Source: Paractinoplanes tereljensis (GTDB taxonomy: Bacteria > Actinomycetota > Actinomycetes > Mycobacteriales > Micromonosporaceae). From it: a stretch of 64,000 nt of DNA. Under the pieces are notes generated by a model. It was not told where the DNA came from. It did not search any database and saw nothing but the letters and a program-made list of their open reading frames with translations. Shown one piece after another: positions 8,755 to 18,095 of this stretch; positions within the stretch are counted from its first letter, which is position 1, and the number at the start of each line of letters is the position of its first letter. The position numbers and the translations under genes are program-made. The stretch lies in the NCBI RefSeq assembly GCF_016862435.1, contig NZ_BOMY01000039.1, positions 1 through 64,000 of the forward strand, written 5' to 3'.

Positions 8755-9930
8755 ATGACCAGCGGAATCGACGAACTTGTCGCCCGGACACGCAACTTCA
8801 TCGATGCGTACGCCATCCCCGTCGAGGACGAATGGGATGGCGACGTGAGCGCCGCCGGCGGCGAGGATCTACGCCTTTCGCTGCAGGCGACGGCCCGCGC
8901 CGAGGGGATCTTCGCCCCGCACGCGCCACGCGAATACGGCGGGCTCGGGCTCAACATGACCGACCGGGCCCCGGTCTTCGAGGCGGCCGGCCGCTCCCTG
9001 TTCGGGCCGATGGCGCTGAACATCAACGCCCCCGACGAGGGCAACCTGCACCTGCTCGACCAGGTCGCCACCCCCGGTCAGCGCGAGCGCTACCTCGCTC
9101 CCCTGGCCCGCGGCGAACAGCGCTCGGCCTTCGCGATGACCGAGCCGCCGCCCGGCGCCGGCTCGGACCCGAGCGCGCTGAACACGCTCGCCCGGCCCGA
9201 CGGCGACGGGTGGCGGATCAACGGCCGCAAGAAGTTCATCACCGGCGCCGACGGGGCCGGCTTCTTCATCGTCATGGCCCGCACCGACGAGGCGACGATG
9301 TTCCTCATTCCCGCCGACCGCCCCGGGATCCGGCTGATCCGGCACGTGCCGACCATGGACAAGTCAATGCTCGGCGGCCACTGCGAACTGGAACTGACCG
9401 ACGTCCGCGCCGCACCCGAGGACGTGCTGGGCGCCGTCGACAAGGGCTTCCAGTACGCGCAGGTGCGGCTCGGCCCGGCCCGGCTGACCCACGTGATGCG
9501 CTGGCTCGGCGCCGCCCAGCGAGCCCACGAGACGGCAGTGGCGTACGTCAGCGAACGGCACGCCGGGGGCCGCCCGCTGGCCCAGCACGGCATGGTCGAA
9601 CTGATGATCGCCGACAACGAGATCGACCTGGCCGCAACCCGCTCCCTGCTGCTGACCGCGTGCGCGGTGCTCGACGCGGGCCGTCCCGGCCGCTCCGGCC
9701 GCGAGGAGACCTCCCTGACCAAGGTCTTCGCCGCCGAGGCCCTGTATCGCGTCGCCGACCGAGCGGTGCAGATGTGCGGCGGCGCCGGCGTCTCCGCCGA
9801 CCTGCCAACCGCCCGGATAGCCCGCGAGATCCGCCCGTTCCGCATCTACGACGGCCCATCCGAGGTCCACCGCACAGCCTTGGCCCGCCGAGCCGTCCGC
9901 CGCTACGGCAACCAGCCAACCCAGCCGTAG
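8755..9930 (+). CDS. acyl-CoA dehydrogenase
   Basis: The 391-residue flavoenzyme has the acyl-CoA dehydrogenase architecture: an N-terminal helical domain, the FAD-contacting middle segment AFAMTEPPPGAGSDPS, and the C-terminal signature QMCGGAGVSADLP followed by the catalytic-region EIRPFRIYDGPSEVHR. The last part matches ACAD10/11-type enzymes. The ATG at 8755 is preceded by GAGGTG; an upstream in-frame extension to 8677 lacks a site. It is transcribed away from the operon that holds the CoA ligase and APH-fold kinase. The three could convert a 4-hydroxyacyl-CoA to an enoyl-CoA. Confidence 0.93.
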   Translation: MTSGIDELVARTRNFIDAYAIPVEDEWDGDVSAAGGEDLRLSLQATARAEGIFAPHAPREYGGLGLNMTDRAPVFEAAGRSLFGPMALNINAPDEGNLHLLDQVATPGQRERYLAPLARGEQRSAFAMTEPPPGAGSDPSALNTLARPDGDGWRINGRKKFITGADGAGFFIVMARTDEATMFLIPADRPGIRLIRHVPTMDKSMLGGHCELELTDVRAAPEDVLGAVDKGFQYAQVRLGPARLTHVMRWLGAAQRAHETAVAYVSERHAGGRPLAQHGMVELMIADNEIDLAATRSLLLTACAVLDAGRPGRSGREETSLTKVFAAEALYRVADRAVQMCGGAGVSADLPTARIAREIRPFRIYDGPSEVHRTALARRAVRRYGNQPTQP

Positions 9931-9937
9931 GCGACAA

Positions 9938-9952
9938 ACCGGCAGCGCCGGT
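9938..9952. terminator. hairpin between convergent genes
   Basis: ACCGGC-AGC-GCCGGT forms a perfect 6-bp stem with a 3-nt loop in the 25 bp between the acyl-CoA dehydrogenase stop and the stop of the convergent flavoprotein. It is probably a shared terminator; there is no U-tract, as is usual in actinomycetes. Confidence 0.5.
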
Positions 9953-9955
9953 GCG

Positions 9956-11161
9956 TTACGAAGATGCGGAGAACGTCGGCGAGTTCAGCTCCGCGAGCAC
10001 GTGTCGCATAACCCGCTTCGCGTCTCGTCCGATGACGCCCATACACGGCGCATACCCAAGAAAATGCAAGCCCGGCTGAACCGCCGGCTGCCGGTAGTTC
10101 AAGGGGTTACCCCGCTCGTCCAGCACGCCGAGGTGACCGACGACCGATGTGAGGCCGGACGTGTAGCCGGTTGCCGCAATAATCGCATCGGGCTGCAGCA
10201 TCGTCCCGTCGGCCAGCCGCACACCATCGGCGCCGACCGAGGACACACTGGCAACTATTTTGAACTGACGGTTCCGGATGGCGTCGAACACGTCATCGCC
10301 GACGATGACCGGAGGGCTACCGTCGCGATGCAGACCCGTGAAGATGCCTTCCTTGGGCCGGCCCAATCCTGATTTCCTCAGGTCGCCGATGCTCGAACGC
10401 TGCACGAAACGACCGGCCGAATCAGCGACGCGAACGGGAGCTCGGTACAACGCCGCGGCGAGTAGATCGGTCGGGAGTCCGAGTGATTTCTTGCGCAACA
10501 AGTTGGGTTGTGTTCGGACCGCAACCTGCACGTGCGCCGCTCCGCCTTGAGCGAGATCACGGGCGATATCGAGACCCGAACAACCGGAGCCGACAACAAG
10601 CACGTCAAGACCTTGGAACTCCTGCGGGTTACGGTAGTGCCAAGAATGCACGATTCGTCCGGCGTACTCATCCTTGCCGGGCCAATCCGGCAGCCATGGG
10701 GTGTGTTGATGCCCGGTGGCGACAACGACTTGGCGTGCTGTCATCGGACCCGCCGACGTGCACACGCGCCAGCCCTCGGGGACGGATTCGATAAGGTCGA
10801 CCTGCACACCGAACTGCACATCGACCTCGTGCTTCGCGGCGAAATTCTCGAGGTACGCAACAGCGTGCTCGCGCAACGGGAAAAACGGCGTTCCCGGCGC
10901 AAACCGATCGCCGACCCGAAGCACGGAATTCCAACGGCAGGTGTTGAGCCGAAGCGCGTCGTACCGGGTGCGCCACGACGACGCAACGGCGTCGGCACGA
11001 TCGATGATCCGCGACGGAACGCCGTGGTGACGAAGCTCGGCCGCCGCAGCCAGCCCCGCCGGCCCCGCCCCGATGATCAAAACCGGTTCGACGTCCGGAC
11101 CGACCCGCGTCGATTGTTTGTTGACCCCTCGGCTTGCCATCCTGCTCCCACCGCGTAGCAC
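9956..11161 (-). CDS. FAD/NADPH-dependent flavoprotein monooxygenase (CzcO-like)
   Basis: The 401-residue protein has an N-terminal FAD-binding IIGAGPAGLAAA, a central NADPH-binding VVGSGCSGLD and a C-terminal IAATGYTSG, the layout of flavin-containing monooxygenases annotated as CzcO-like. The start used is GTG 11161, behind GGGGGAGGT. ATG 11140 behind GGGAG is an alternative. Base composition is visibly less GC-biased than neighbouring genes. It stands alone, convergent with the acyl-CoA dehydrogenase, and there is no sign that it belongs to that pathway. Confidence 0.85.
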   Translation of the reverse strand: MLRGGSRMASRGVNKQSTRVGPDVEPVLIIGAGPAGLAAAAELRHHGVPSRIIDRADAVASSWRTRYDALRLNTCRWNSVLRVGDRFAPGTPFFPLREHAVAYLENFAAKHEVDVQFGVQVDLIESVPEGWRVCTSAGPMTARQVVVATGHQHTPWLPDWPGKDEYAGRIVHSWHYRNPQEFQGLDVLVVGSGCSGLDIARDLAQGGAAHVQVAVRTQPNLLRKKSLGLPTDLLAAALYRAPVRVADSAGRFVQRSSIGDLRKSGLGRPKEGIFTGLHRDGSPPVIVGDDVFDAIRNRQFKIVASVSSVGADGVRLADGTMLQPDAIIAATGYTSGLTSVVGHLGVLDERGNPLNYRQPAVQPGLHFLGYAPCMGVIGRDAKRVMRHVLAELNSPTFSASS

Positions 11162-11416
11162 AGAGACCTCCCCCGTCGCAGGATGAACTTAGGCTTGTTC
11201 CGTTTCGACGGACAGGGTCGATGTGTTGATCTTAGGGCAACCTTGAGGACGGGATCAGCCAGACGTTGGTGCCTTCTCATAGGCGGCGCGCCTGTGGTAG
11301 GCAACGCCCGAGGCGGGTGTTGCACCAGCCTTCGCGAGGTACTCGAATACCGCTTACCGGGGCCGCGGTACGGGTGCACGGCATTGATCTTCGATCGCTG
11401 CGCTGCAGGTCAGCGG

Positions 11417-11940
11417 CTAAGGCTGCGGGTCGCTGCGGTAGGTCAGAAGTTGGTGGGCGGCGGGGGCGGCGGTGAGGTCGAGGGCTTCGATCAGGTGGGT
11501 GGTGCCGGGCAGGACTTTGCATTCGGTCGCCAGCGCGATGGCGGTGTCCCACAGTGCTGCGGCGGTGCCGGTCCAGGGCGGGTCGAAGGACGACCGCCCG
11601 AGGGGCATCCGATCGGCCTGCCGGTCGTCGGGCAGCAACTCGTGTTCGAGCAGTTGTGGCTCGGCGGCCTGCTGGGCGGCGGTGAGCGTGAGTCCGCGGT
11701 TGCGGAGTAGTTCGCCGCCGCGGTTGTGCTCGGTGTAGGCGGGGCGGAGTTCCCGTTTTGCCGCGGTTGCCTGCACGTCCATGCTCAATACGGCGAGCAG
11801 GATTGCGCTCGATTGCACGGCCGGGTGGCCGAGGATGACGGCCTGACGTGCGACCTCGAGCATGAGGACGGCCCGGCGGGGATCCCGCGCAGTGTGTCCC
11901 GGGCTTCTTTGACAGCGGTTCCCAGCAGATGGCCGTTTAC
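11417..11940 (-). pseudogene. remnant of a Clp-N-repeat-like protein
   Basis: From about 11863 the minus strand encodes 148 residues with two Clp-N-like helical repeats (VARQAVILGHPAVQSSAILL and, near the end, an A-L-W-D-T-A stretch closing with HLIEAL). No ribosome-binding site precedes the ATG at 11863. The preceding codons, read one base out of frame, give HLLGTAVKEARDTLRG, which would continue naturally into PRRAVLMLEVARQ. This suggests a frameshift near 11880. The upstream part is cut off by the stop of the next gene at 11937. A short functional protein from 11863 is the alternative. Confidence 0.5.
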
Positions 11941-12272
11941 GGCAGTTTCGGATCCGAGCCCCCCGCCGGAACATAGGACCAGACCTCGCTGTGCACCCCG
12001 ACCGGCGACGGCGCGGGGTTGCCACCGCGCTCAGCGGCTGAACGGTGCCCGTGCGCGAAAGCCGGCGAGGTGACCCACGCCTGAAATGCCTCCTCGTCAC
12101 GCCAGCGGGTGACCACGAGCCACGTCGTCCGCCCGTCCGCCGGCTGGAGCAACTCGAAGCCCTCGAAACCATCCTGGTCATCCACGGCACCGGCCCGCGC
12201 GGCGAAACGGCGTGCCAACTCGTCGCCGCTGTCCGCCGGCACAGTGATGGCGTTGATCTTGACGATAGTCAT
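11937..12272 (-). CDS. MhuD-like haem-degrading monooxygenase (ABM domain)
   Basis: This is a 111-residue antibiotic-biosynthesis-monooxygenase (ferredoxin-like dimer) protein. Its N-terminus MTIVKINAI and the stretch FVVTxW/EAFQAW pattern resemble mycobacterial MhuD, which opens haem to release iron. The conserved Asn7 and Trp66 are present, and His74 or His76 (AFAHGHR) could supply the haem ligand; the loop is about two residues shorter than in MhuD. It would act in the cytoplasm on imported haem. No haem transporter is adjacent. Assignment rests on remembered family sequence, so an IsdG-like relative remains possible. Confidence 0.75.
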   Translation of the reverse strand: MTIVKINAITVPADSGDELARRFAARAGAVDDQDGFEGFELLQPADGRTTWLVVTRWRDEEAFQAWVTSPAFAHGHRSAAERGGNPAPSPVGVHSEVWSYVPAGGSDPKLP

Positions 12273-12427
12273 GCCCTGAGTCTCTCAAGCCCGCATAGCC
12301 CGATGTACCGGACCCAGCAGCATCCGGACGGTAGGCCGCCGACCGGCAGATCGCACGTACAACTGCGCACCCAGTCCGGACACCCTATGCGCCTCTCGGT
12401 GAGACTGATGATCACTATTCTTGAGTG

Positions 12428-12988
12428 ATGTCCCCGACCCTCGATGAGCTGTTGCGGGCGCTCGCTACAGCGGGTCCGGGCGTGGATGTGCCGTCACTTG
12501 TCGATGACATCGAGGCGTTCGTAGAAGGCGATCCGGAGCGCAGCCGAACCGCGATCTGGTCCTTCGCCGGTGACGAGGGACTGCGGCTTCGGCTGGTCGG
12601 CTTCCTCGCAGATCCGCGCGACTTCGATGTTCTCGTGTCGGCCCTGGTCGATCCACGGCTGCGGTATACGGCGTTGGAAGGTCTCGCGAATCAGCCAGAC
12701 GTCGAGCGCGTCGACGCGGTTGCCCGGTCGCTGCTTGACGACCCTGATCCGATGGTCCGTTCAAAGGCTGCCGGAATGGTGTCCTTCGGGGCGCGACCCG
12801 GGGCACTCGAGGTGCTGCTGCCGCTCGCCGGCGACCCAGTTCCGCACGTCCGGATGGTGCTCGGGTGGCACCTGGGCGGCCTGCGCGACCGAGCAGCCGA
12901 ACCCGTCCTTCGCGGTCTACTCACCGATCCGGACGAGCAGGTTCGCAAGTTCGCCGCCCGCGGCCTAGCAAGGCTGAACAGGCAGTAG
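12428..12988 (+). CDS. HEAT-repeat protein of unknown function
   Basis: The 186-residue protein is built of short helical pairs typical of HEAT/PBS-lyase repeats (VDAVARSLLDDPDPMVRSKA, LLPLAGDPVPHVRMVLGW, LLTDPDEQVRKFAARGLARL). Such proteins are protein-protein adaptors. An ATG three bases earlier (12425) is equally possible, and neither has a clear ribosome-binding site, so the mRNA may be leaderless. Neighbours give no functional hint. Confidence 0.7.
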   Translation: MSPTLDELLRALATAGPGVDVPSLVDDIEAFVEGDPERSRTAIWSFAGDEGLRLRLVGFLADPRDFDVLVSALVDPRLRYTALEGLANQPDVERVDAVARSLLDDPDPMVRSKAAGMVSFGARPGALEVLLPLAGDPVPHVRMVLGWHLGGLRDRAAEPVLRGLLTDPDEQVRKFAARGLARLNRQ

Positions 12989-13037
12989 CCGACCCCGCCG
13001 ACCGCCGGACGGCCCAATCGCGGCTCCGCACCACGAG

Positions 13038-13538
13038 CTAACGATCATGCACGGCGGGAAACTCGACGATCTCGTGTTCAATCTTGCGGCCCGTAACGAA
13101 GGCTTTCATACGACGTAGCGGATAGCTGCTGCCCAAGCGCGTCGAGGCACCGCTGATGTCCAGTATCAAAGAGGCACTGACGGTGATGCCTTTTGCGCTG
13201 TCCCGGATGAGCCGGGTAGGGCCACGCATGACGAGAACCGCCAGGTCGATCCGCTCCTGCAGTACTTCGAGCCGGTCGCTGTCCTCGTAGGCGAAGTCAA
13301 CGCTCTCCGCGCCGGCGAAGGCAAGGATGAAGACCTCGGCCCCAAGGAAGACCCGCACCGTGGCCGGCCTTTCCGGGGCAGCATCGAGACGCAGCCGAAG
13401 TACCAGGTCCTCACGTGGTGCCCTACCAGAGAGCAGGTCCCACGAGCAGGTGGAGTGACGAACCATCATCTCCGGAACCAGCGCTACAAGATCAGGAACG
13501 TCCACCAGGATATTGGACCAGATCGGGATGTCCAGCAA
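13038..13538 (-). CDS. hypothetical protein
   Basis: This reads 166 residues from a TTG start at 13538. No family was recognised. The protein is acidic-hydrophobic and beta-rich in appearance (RPATVRVFLGAEVFILAFAG) with no signal peptide or membrane helix. It lies in the less GC-biased 10-15 kb patch beside other unrecognised genes, and codon use is less strict than in flanking operons. The start is uncertain. Confidence 0.55.
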   Translation of the reverse strand: MLDIPIWSNILVDVPDLVALVPEMMVRHSTCSWDLLSGRAPREDLVLRLRLDAAPERPATVRVFLGAEVFILAFAGAESVDFAYEDSDRLEVLQERIDLAVLVMRGPTRLIRDSAKGITVSASLILDISGASTRLGSSYPLRRMKAFVTGRKIEHEIVEFPAVHDR

Positions 13539-13700
13539 GAATCAATCCGATAGGCGCGCCCGAATCGCGGCAAATGAGGATACTCAGCTCGCCAGGGCAA
13601 GGCTCAAGGTATGCGGGGCCCATAGACCCCCCGCCCGCGTGCTGCGCCGAATGCCAAGATCCCGAAAGTGCCGCGTGCGCACTCTAGGCATAATCGGATT

Positions 13701-14210
13701 ATGGGCAGACAGGACATTAGCATATTGGTATCAGTCGCTTCGGGTACGGCCGCGCTTGTCTCAGTCTTGGTCGCGGTCTCTGTCGCGACGTCACAGCGCC
13801 GGCGGGCCAACTTTGACCTCGCTCGGGCATTGCATGTCGAACTCACTACCGGTGATGTTATGGCCGCGCGCGACAGGCTGACCACTTTCCATCAGCGAGG
13901 GAATGCCGCGCAGCTCAGCGGAACCGATTTCGATCGGCTGATGCTTGACTACTTCACGCTCCTCTGGTGCTTCGAGCGAATCGAGGCAGGACGCTACCTG
14001 CTCGCGGGGCGTTGGCGGAAATCAGGCCCGCAACGCTACCTGGATCGTCTCATTCGGTGGCACGTTCTGGAATGGGAGCAATCCTTGAACAAAGTGCGAC
14101 GCCTGCTGGAGGCCCGCCTGGATGCGCCGCTCGACGACCGCGACTCCAGGCAGGCGCTGGCCAGACTCCATCGCGTATTTCTCGGCGGACGCTGGCACAT
14201 GCTCACGTGA
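13701..14210 (+). CDS. hypothetical membrane-anchored protein
   Basis: The 169-residue protein starts at ATG 13701 (MGRQDIS). One N-terminal transmembrane segment (about residues 6-26) is followed by a basic stop-transfer stretch SQRRR and a helical, charged cytoplasmic domain rich in Arg and Leu. An in-frame start at 13668 is less likely because it adds a basic tail without a site. No family was recognised. It is convergent with the next membrane protein, with a 31-bp gap. Confidence 0.6.
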   Translation: MGRQDISILVSVASGTAALVSVLVAVSVATSQRRRANFDLARALHVELTTGDVMAARDRLTTFHQRGNAAQLSGTDFDRLMLDYFTLLWCFERIEAGRYLLAGRWRKSGPQRYLDRLIRWHVLEWEQSLNKVRRLLEARLDAPLDDRDSRQALARLHRVFLGGRWHMLT

Positions 14211-14241
14211 TCTTGTGAGGTGGCACAGCGGCCCTACGAGG

Positions 14242-14982
14242 TTAGCGCCGGGCCGAATCCTCCGTTATCCGCGCGATGGTGGCTTCGATCTTCCGCTTGT
14301 ATGCCGAATTACTGATCGCCCGCGATATCAACGGCCAGGCTCGCCGAACGTCGTCCGACGACAGCAACTCGTAGTGGTAGGAACTCGGTACGAACGGGTC
14401 ATCCGTCACGGTCGACGGATCCCATATCGCCGCTGCCTTGATATGAATGCCGGCCGCAGTGAACGTCGCAATAAGATACGCGAACTCCTCGGCGGTGATC
14501 TTTGCCGCCCGCAGATCGTCGTCAGTGATCCGATAGAACCGCAGAACACTGGGCGTGTCCGCGATAGTCCGCTCCAGCGGCACAAACGATTGCTCGGCGG
14601 TGGCGAACAAGCTCGCTCGCATCTGCAGCCTGTTCTCCTCGAGTTCCCGCCGCGCGGCGTTCGCGAGTTCAGCTTGGTAGCGCAGCGCGGACTGAAGATG
14701 TTCGCGTGAGGAAAGTATGTCTGCCCGCTGGTAGATCAGCGTGCCGATGATGACCACAAATGCGAGGCCGGAGAACAGCGTATTCAGCCCGCCGAAACTC
14801 TCCCCCAATCGGGAGGCGACTTCGAGGTCCGCCGGGGAGACGCGCGTGTGCACCGGAATCAACATCAACGTGAACAGATAGACAGTGAAGATCAACATCA
14901 CCATTGCGAAACACAGGGCCACGGGCAACCAGGGCCGGGTGGATTCCGCGGTAGAACGTCGGCCTGCTTGTCGAGCTGACAA
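14242..14982 (-). CDS. hypothetical two-helix membrane protein
   Basis: The protein has 246 residues from TTG 14982, chosen because GGGGGT lies about 6 bp upstream and the longer ORF to 15642 has no coding character. Two transmembrane helices (around LPVALCFAMVMLIFTVYLF and LNTLFSGLAFVVIIGTLIY) are followed by a coiled-coil-like segment (REHLQSALRYQAELANAARR) and a soluble C-terminal domain. The layout resembles bacterial two-TM proteins with a cytoplasmic four-helix domain, but no named family was recognised. Confidence 0.65.
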   Translation of the reverse strand: MSARQAGRRSTAESTRPWLPVALCFAMVMLIFTVYLFTLMLIPVHTRVSPADLEVASRLGESFGGLNTLFSGLAFVVIIGTLIYQRADILSSREHLQSALRYQAELANAARRELEENRLQMRASLFATAEQSFVPLERTIADTPSVLRFYRITDDDLRAAKITAEEFAYLIATFTAAGIHIKAAAIWDPSTVTDDPFVPSSYHYELLSSDDVRRAWPLISRAISNSAYKRKIEATIARITEDSARR

Positions 14983-15163
14983 CTGTGTACCCCCATTTTC
15001 ACCCGACTGTCGATTACATATCGACAACCGTCGCACGTTCTGGCACCAGCCCCCTCCCCCACCGGGCCGCAACATGACCTCGATCGCATGACGCACTGTC
15101 ACCGGCAGACGCGAGGTGACCGATGGTCTTGTGCCCCAGCACCGAAAGGCGAGAACATCACGC

Positions 15164-18046
15164 ATGATCGATACCTCGCCGGCCGTTTCCGCGGCGCGTT
15201 TCGTCGGTCGCGACCGGGAGTTGGCGGCGCTGCGAGGCGCCTTGGCCCGGCCTCCGGCGATCGTGCTGGTGGAGGGTGAGGCGGGGATCGGCAAGAGCCG
15301 GCTCCTGCGCGAGTGGCTGGCAGCGCCGGAAAGGCCCAGCGCTCTGGTTTCGGTGTGTCCGCCTCTTCGCGAGTCGTTGACGTTGGGGCCGATCGTCGAC
15401 GCGTTTCTCGGGGTGGAGCGGCCGCTGCTCAGCGACCTTGCGGGCGCGTTACGGCCCCTGTTCCCGGAATGGGCCGCGGACCTGCCGCCCGCGCTGCCGC
15501 CGCTGGACGATGCGAAGGCGGCCCGGCATCGCCTGTTCCGGGCCCTGGACGAGTTGCTGCGGGCCTTGCGTGTCGAGGTTCTCGTGCTCGAGGACGCGCA
15601 CTGGGCCGACGAGGTGACCCTCGAGTTCCTCCTGTTCGTCATCTCCCGGCAGCAGTCGGACGGTCCCAGCCTGGTGATCTCCTATCGGCCGGAGGAGGTG
15701 GGCGACGGTTCGCTGTTGCTGCGGCTGACGTCCCGGTTACCCGCCGGCGTGACCCAGCTGCGGATCGCCCTGGCGCCCCTGCGACCCGACGACACGGCGG
15801 CGCTGGTGTCCTCGATGTTGGACGGCAACCCGATCTCGCAGGAGTTCACGGCGTTCCTGCACGACCGGACCGGCGGCGTTCCCCTCGCCCTGGAGGAGTC
15901 GGTCCGGCTCATGTTCGATCGTGCCGACCTCGTCTTCCGCGACGGGCAGTGGGTTCGGCTCAAGCTGCGCGAGCTACGGGTGCCGCCGACGGTGCGCGAC
16001 TCCACCCGGGAGCGGGTGAGTCGTCTGTCGCCGGCGGCGCAGCAGGCGTTGCGCGCGGCGGCCACGTTGGCCGTGCCCTCCTCGGTGGCGACGATCGCGA
16101 TGACCGCCGACCTGTCACCGGACGCGTGCCGGGGCGCCATCGCGGAGGCGGCCGCCGCCGGTGTCCTGGACGGGGACGACCGCGGCCGGTGGCGGTTCCG
16201 GCATGTGCTGGCCTGCATCGCTGTCTACGAAGCGATCCCGTTGACCGACCGCCGACAATTCCACCTGCTGGCCGGCCGGGCCTTGGAGCAGCTGCATCCG
16301 CCGCCCGTGGCGCGCCTTGCCCATCACTTCCGCGAGGCCGGCGAGCCGCAGTCCTGGGCGCGGTACGCCGAGCAGGGCGCCGAGCTGGCCATGGCCTCGG
16401 GTGACCACACCAAGGCGGTCGAGCTGCTTGTCGATCTGCTGTCGCGGGCCGTACTGCCGCCGGTGGACCGGGCGCGGGTGGCGCGCATGGCCGGAGTCGC
16501 CGCGCTACGCCGTCGTGAACCGGTTGACGCGCTCTACCACCGGGTGATCCGTACCCTGCGCTCGGTGCTGGACACTCCCGGCCTCTCCGCCCGCCAGCAG
16601 GCCGAGATCCGCAACCCGCTGGGCCGGCTCCTGATCACCGGCGGCGAGGCGCAGGCCGCGCTCGGCGAGTTGGAGCAGGCGGTGGCCAACCTCGACCACG
16701 ACCCGGTCGAGGCGGCCCGGGCGATGACCTACCTGGGCTGGGCGTACGCGGGACCGTGGCCGGCCTCGACCCATCGGCGCTGGCTGGATCGCGCGGCCGA
16801 GCTGACTGCCCAGATCGACTCCCCGGCGCAGCGGCTGAACCTGGCCGGGAACCGGGCCGCGGCGTTGCTCATGCTGGGCGAGGAGGAGGCCTGGGACCTC
16901 GTCGCCGGACTGCCCGTCGACGGCCCGACGACGGCGGAACGTCTCGACCTGGCCCGCATCCACGTCAACGTCGGCACCGGGGCGCTGATCTGGGGCCGGT
17001 ACGCCGACGCCGAGGAACACCTGGCGGTGGCCATGCGCCTGGCCGAGGCCGAGCAGGCGTCGCGACTGCAGCACAACGTCCGGCTCGAACAGGCCAACCT
17101 GGCCTGGAACACCGGCCGGTGGGAGGGGCTCGCGGAGACGAGCGCCGAACTCGCCGACGCCGATCGGGACCGGCCGGCACATTATCTCGGCAGTATTCGC
17201 CTCGCGGCTCGGCTGGCGGCCGCGGCCGGCCGGCGGCGCGTCGCGGAGGAGCAGTTCCGGCTGGTCCTGGAGGAATCGGCCCGGCTCGGCGCGGCCGACG
17301 ACACGATGGAGGCGGCCGCCGCGCTGGCCCGGCTGTGGCTGACCGACGGCAACAGCGCCCGGGCGCTGCAGATCACCGACGAGCCGATGGAGACCGTACG
17401 GCGTAAGGGCATCTGGATCTGGGCGACCGACCTCGTTCCGGCCCGGGTCGAGGCACTCCTCGCGGCCGGCGACCCGTCGGCCGCGAAACGCCTGGTCGAC
17501 CAGTTCGCCCGTGGACTGCGTGGCCGCACGGCACCCGCACCCCGCGCCGCGCTGGCCGTCTGCCGGGCATTCCTGCAAGGGACGGCAACCGCCTACGACC
17601 GGGCGGCGCGCGCCTGGAGCGCGTTACCTCGTCCCTACGACGCCATGCGCGCCCGCGAGCGCCAGGCCGCGGCGCTCCTCGCGGCCGGCCACCTCGAGGA
17701 GGGCCGCGAGCTGCTCGCGGCCCAGTACGAGCAACTGTTCCGGCTCGGCGCCCGCGGCGACGCCGACCGGGTCGCCCAGCGGCTTCGCGAGCACGGCGCC
17801 GACGTGCCGCGACTGTGGCGCGGCGGCCGCCGCGGCTACGGCGACCAGCTCTCCCCGCGCGAGCTCGACGTGGTCCAGCTGGTCGTCGCGGGCAAGACGA
17901 ACCGGGAGATCAGCCGGATCCTGTCCAAGTCTCCAGCCACAGTGGACCAGCAGCTGCGCGCGGCGATGCGCAAGCTGAACGTGAACTCCCGCACCGCGCT
18001 AGCGGTCAAGGCGGTCGAGGCCGGCGTCTTCGCCGATGAACTTTGA
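15164..18046 (+). CDS. LAL-type LuxR transcriptional regulator with ATPase and TPR domains
   Basis: The 960-residue regulator has Walker A EGEAGIGKS (37-45), Walker B VLVLEDAHWAD, a long helical TPR-like region and a C-terminal LuxR HTH (LSPRELDVVQLVVAGKTNRE, then the recognition helix SPATVDQQLRAAMRKL). Residues before ATG 15164 (a GTG at 15116 is in frame) are not conserved in character, so the shorter form is preferred. Such proteins are ATP-driven activators, often of secreted hydrolase or secondary-metabolite genes. It lies 194 bp upstream of, and co-directional with, the giant subtilisin gene, which is its likeliest target. Confidence 0.9.
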   Translation: MIDTSPAVSAARFVGRDRELAALRGALARPPAIVLVEGEAGIGKSRLLREWLAAPERPSALVSVCPPLRESLTLGPIVDAFLGVERPLLSDLAGALRPLFPEWAADLPPALPPLDDAKAARHRLFRALDELLRALRVEVLVLEDAHWADEVTLEFLLFVISRQQSDGPSLVISYRPEEVGDGSLLLRLTSRLPAGVTQLRIALAPLRPDDTAALVSSMLDGNPISQEFTAFLHDRTGGVPLALEESVRLMFDRADLVFRDGQWVRLKLRELRVPPTVRDSTRERVSRLSPAAQQALRAAATLAVPSSVATIAMTADLSPDACRGAIAEAAAAGVLDGDDRGRWRFRHVLACIAVYEAIPLTDRRQFHLLAGRALEQLHPPPVARLAHHFREAGEPQSWARYAEQGAELAMASGDHTKAVELLVDLLSRAVLPPVDRARVARMAGVAALRRREPVDALYHRVIRTLRSVLDTPGLSARQQAEIRNPLGRLLITGGEAQAALGELEQAVANLDHDPVEAARAMTYLGWAYAGPWPASTHRRWLDRAAELTAQIDSPAQRLNLAGNRAAALLMLGEEEAWDLVAGLPVDGPTTAERLDLARIHVNVGTGALIWGRYADAEEHLAVAMRLAEAEQASRLQHNVRLEQANLAWNTGRWEGLAETSAELADADRDRPAHYLGSIRLAARLAAAAGRRRVAEEQFRLVLEESARLGAADDTMEAAAALARLWLTDGNSARALQITDEPMETVRRKGIWIWATDLVPARVEALLAAGDPSAAKRLVDQFARGLRGRTAPAPRAALAVCRAFLQGTATAYDRAARAWSALPRPYDAMRARERQAAALLAAGHLEEGRELLAAQYEQLFRLGARGDADRVAQRLREHGADVPRLWRGGRRGYGDQLSPRELDVVQLVVAGKTNREISRILSKSPATVDQQLRAAMRKLNVNSRTALAVKAVEAGVFADEL

Positions 18047-18095
18047 CGTATCTGCTCAATAGCTAAGGGAGCTCGTTCCGCCCGAGCATGGCCCC

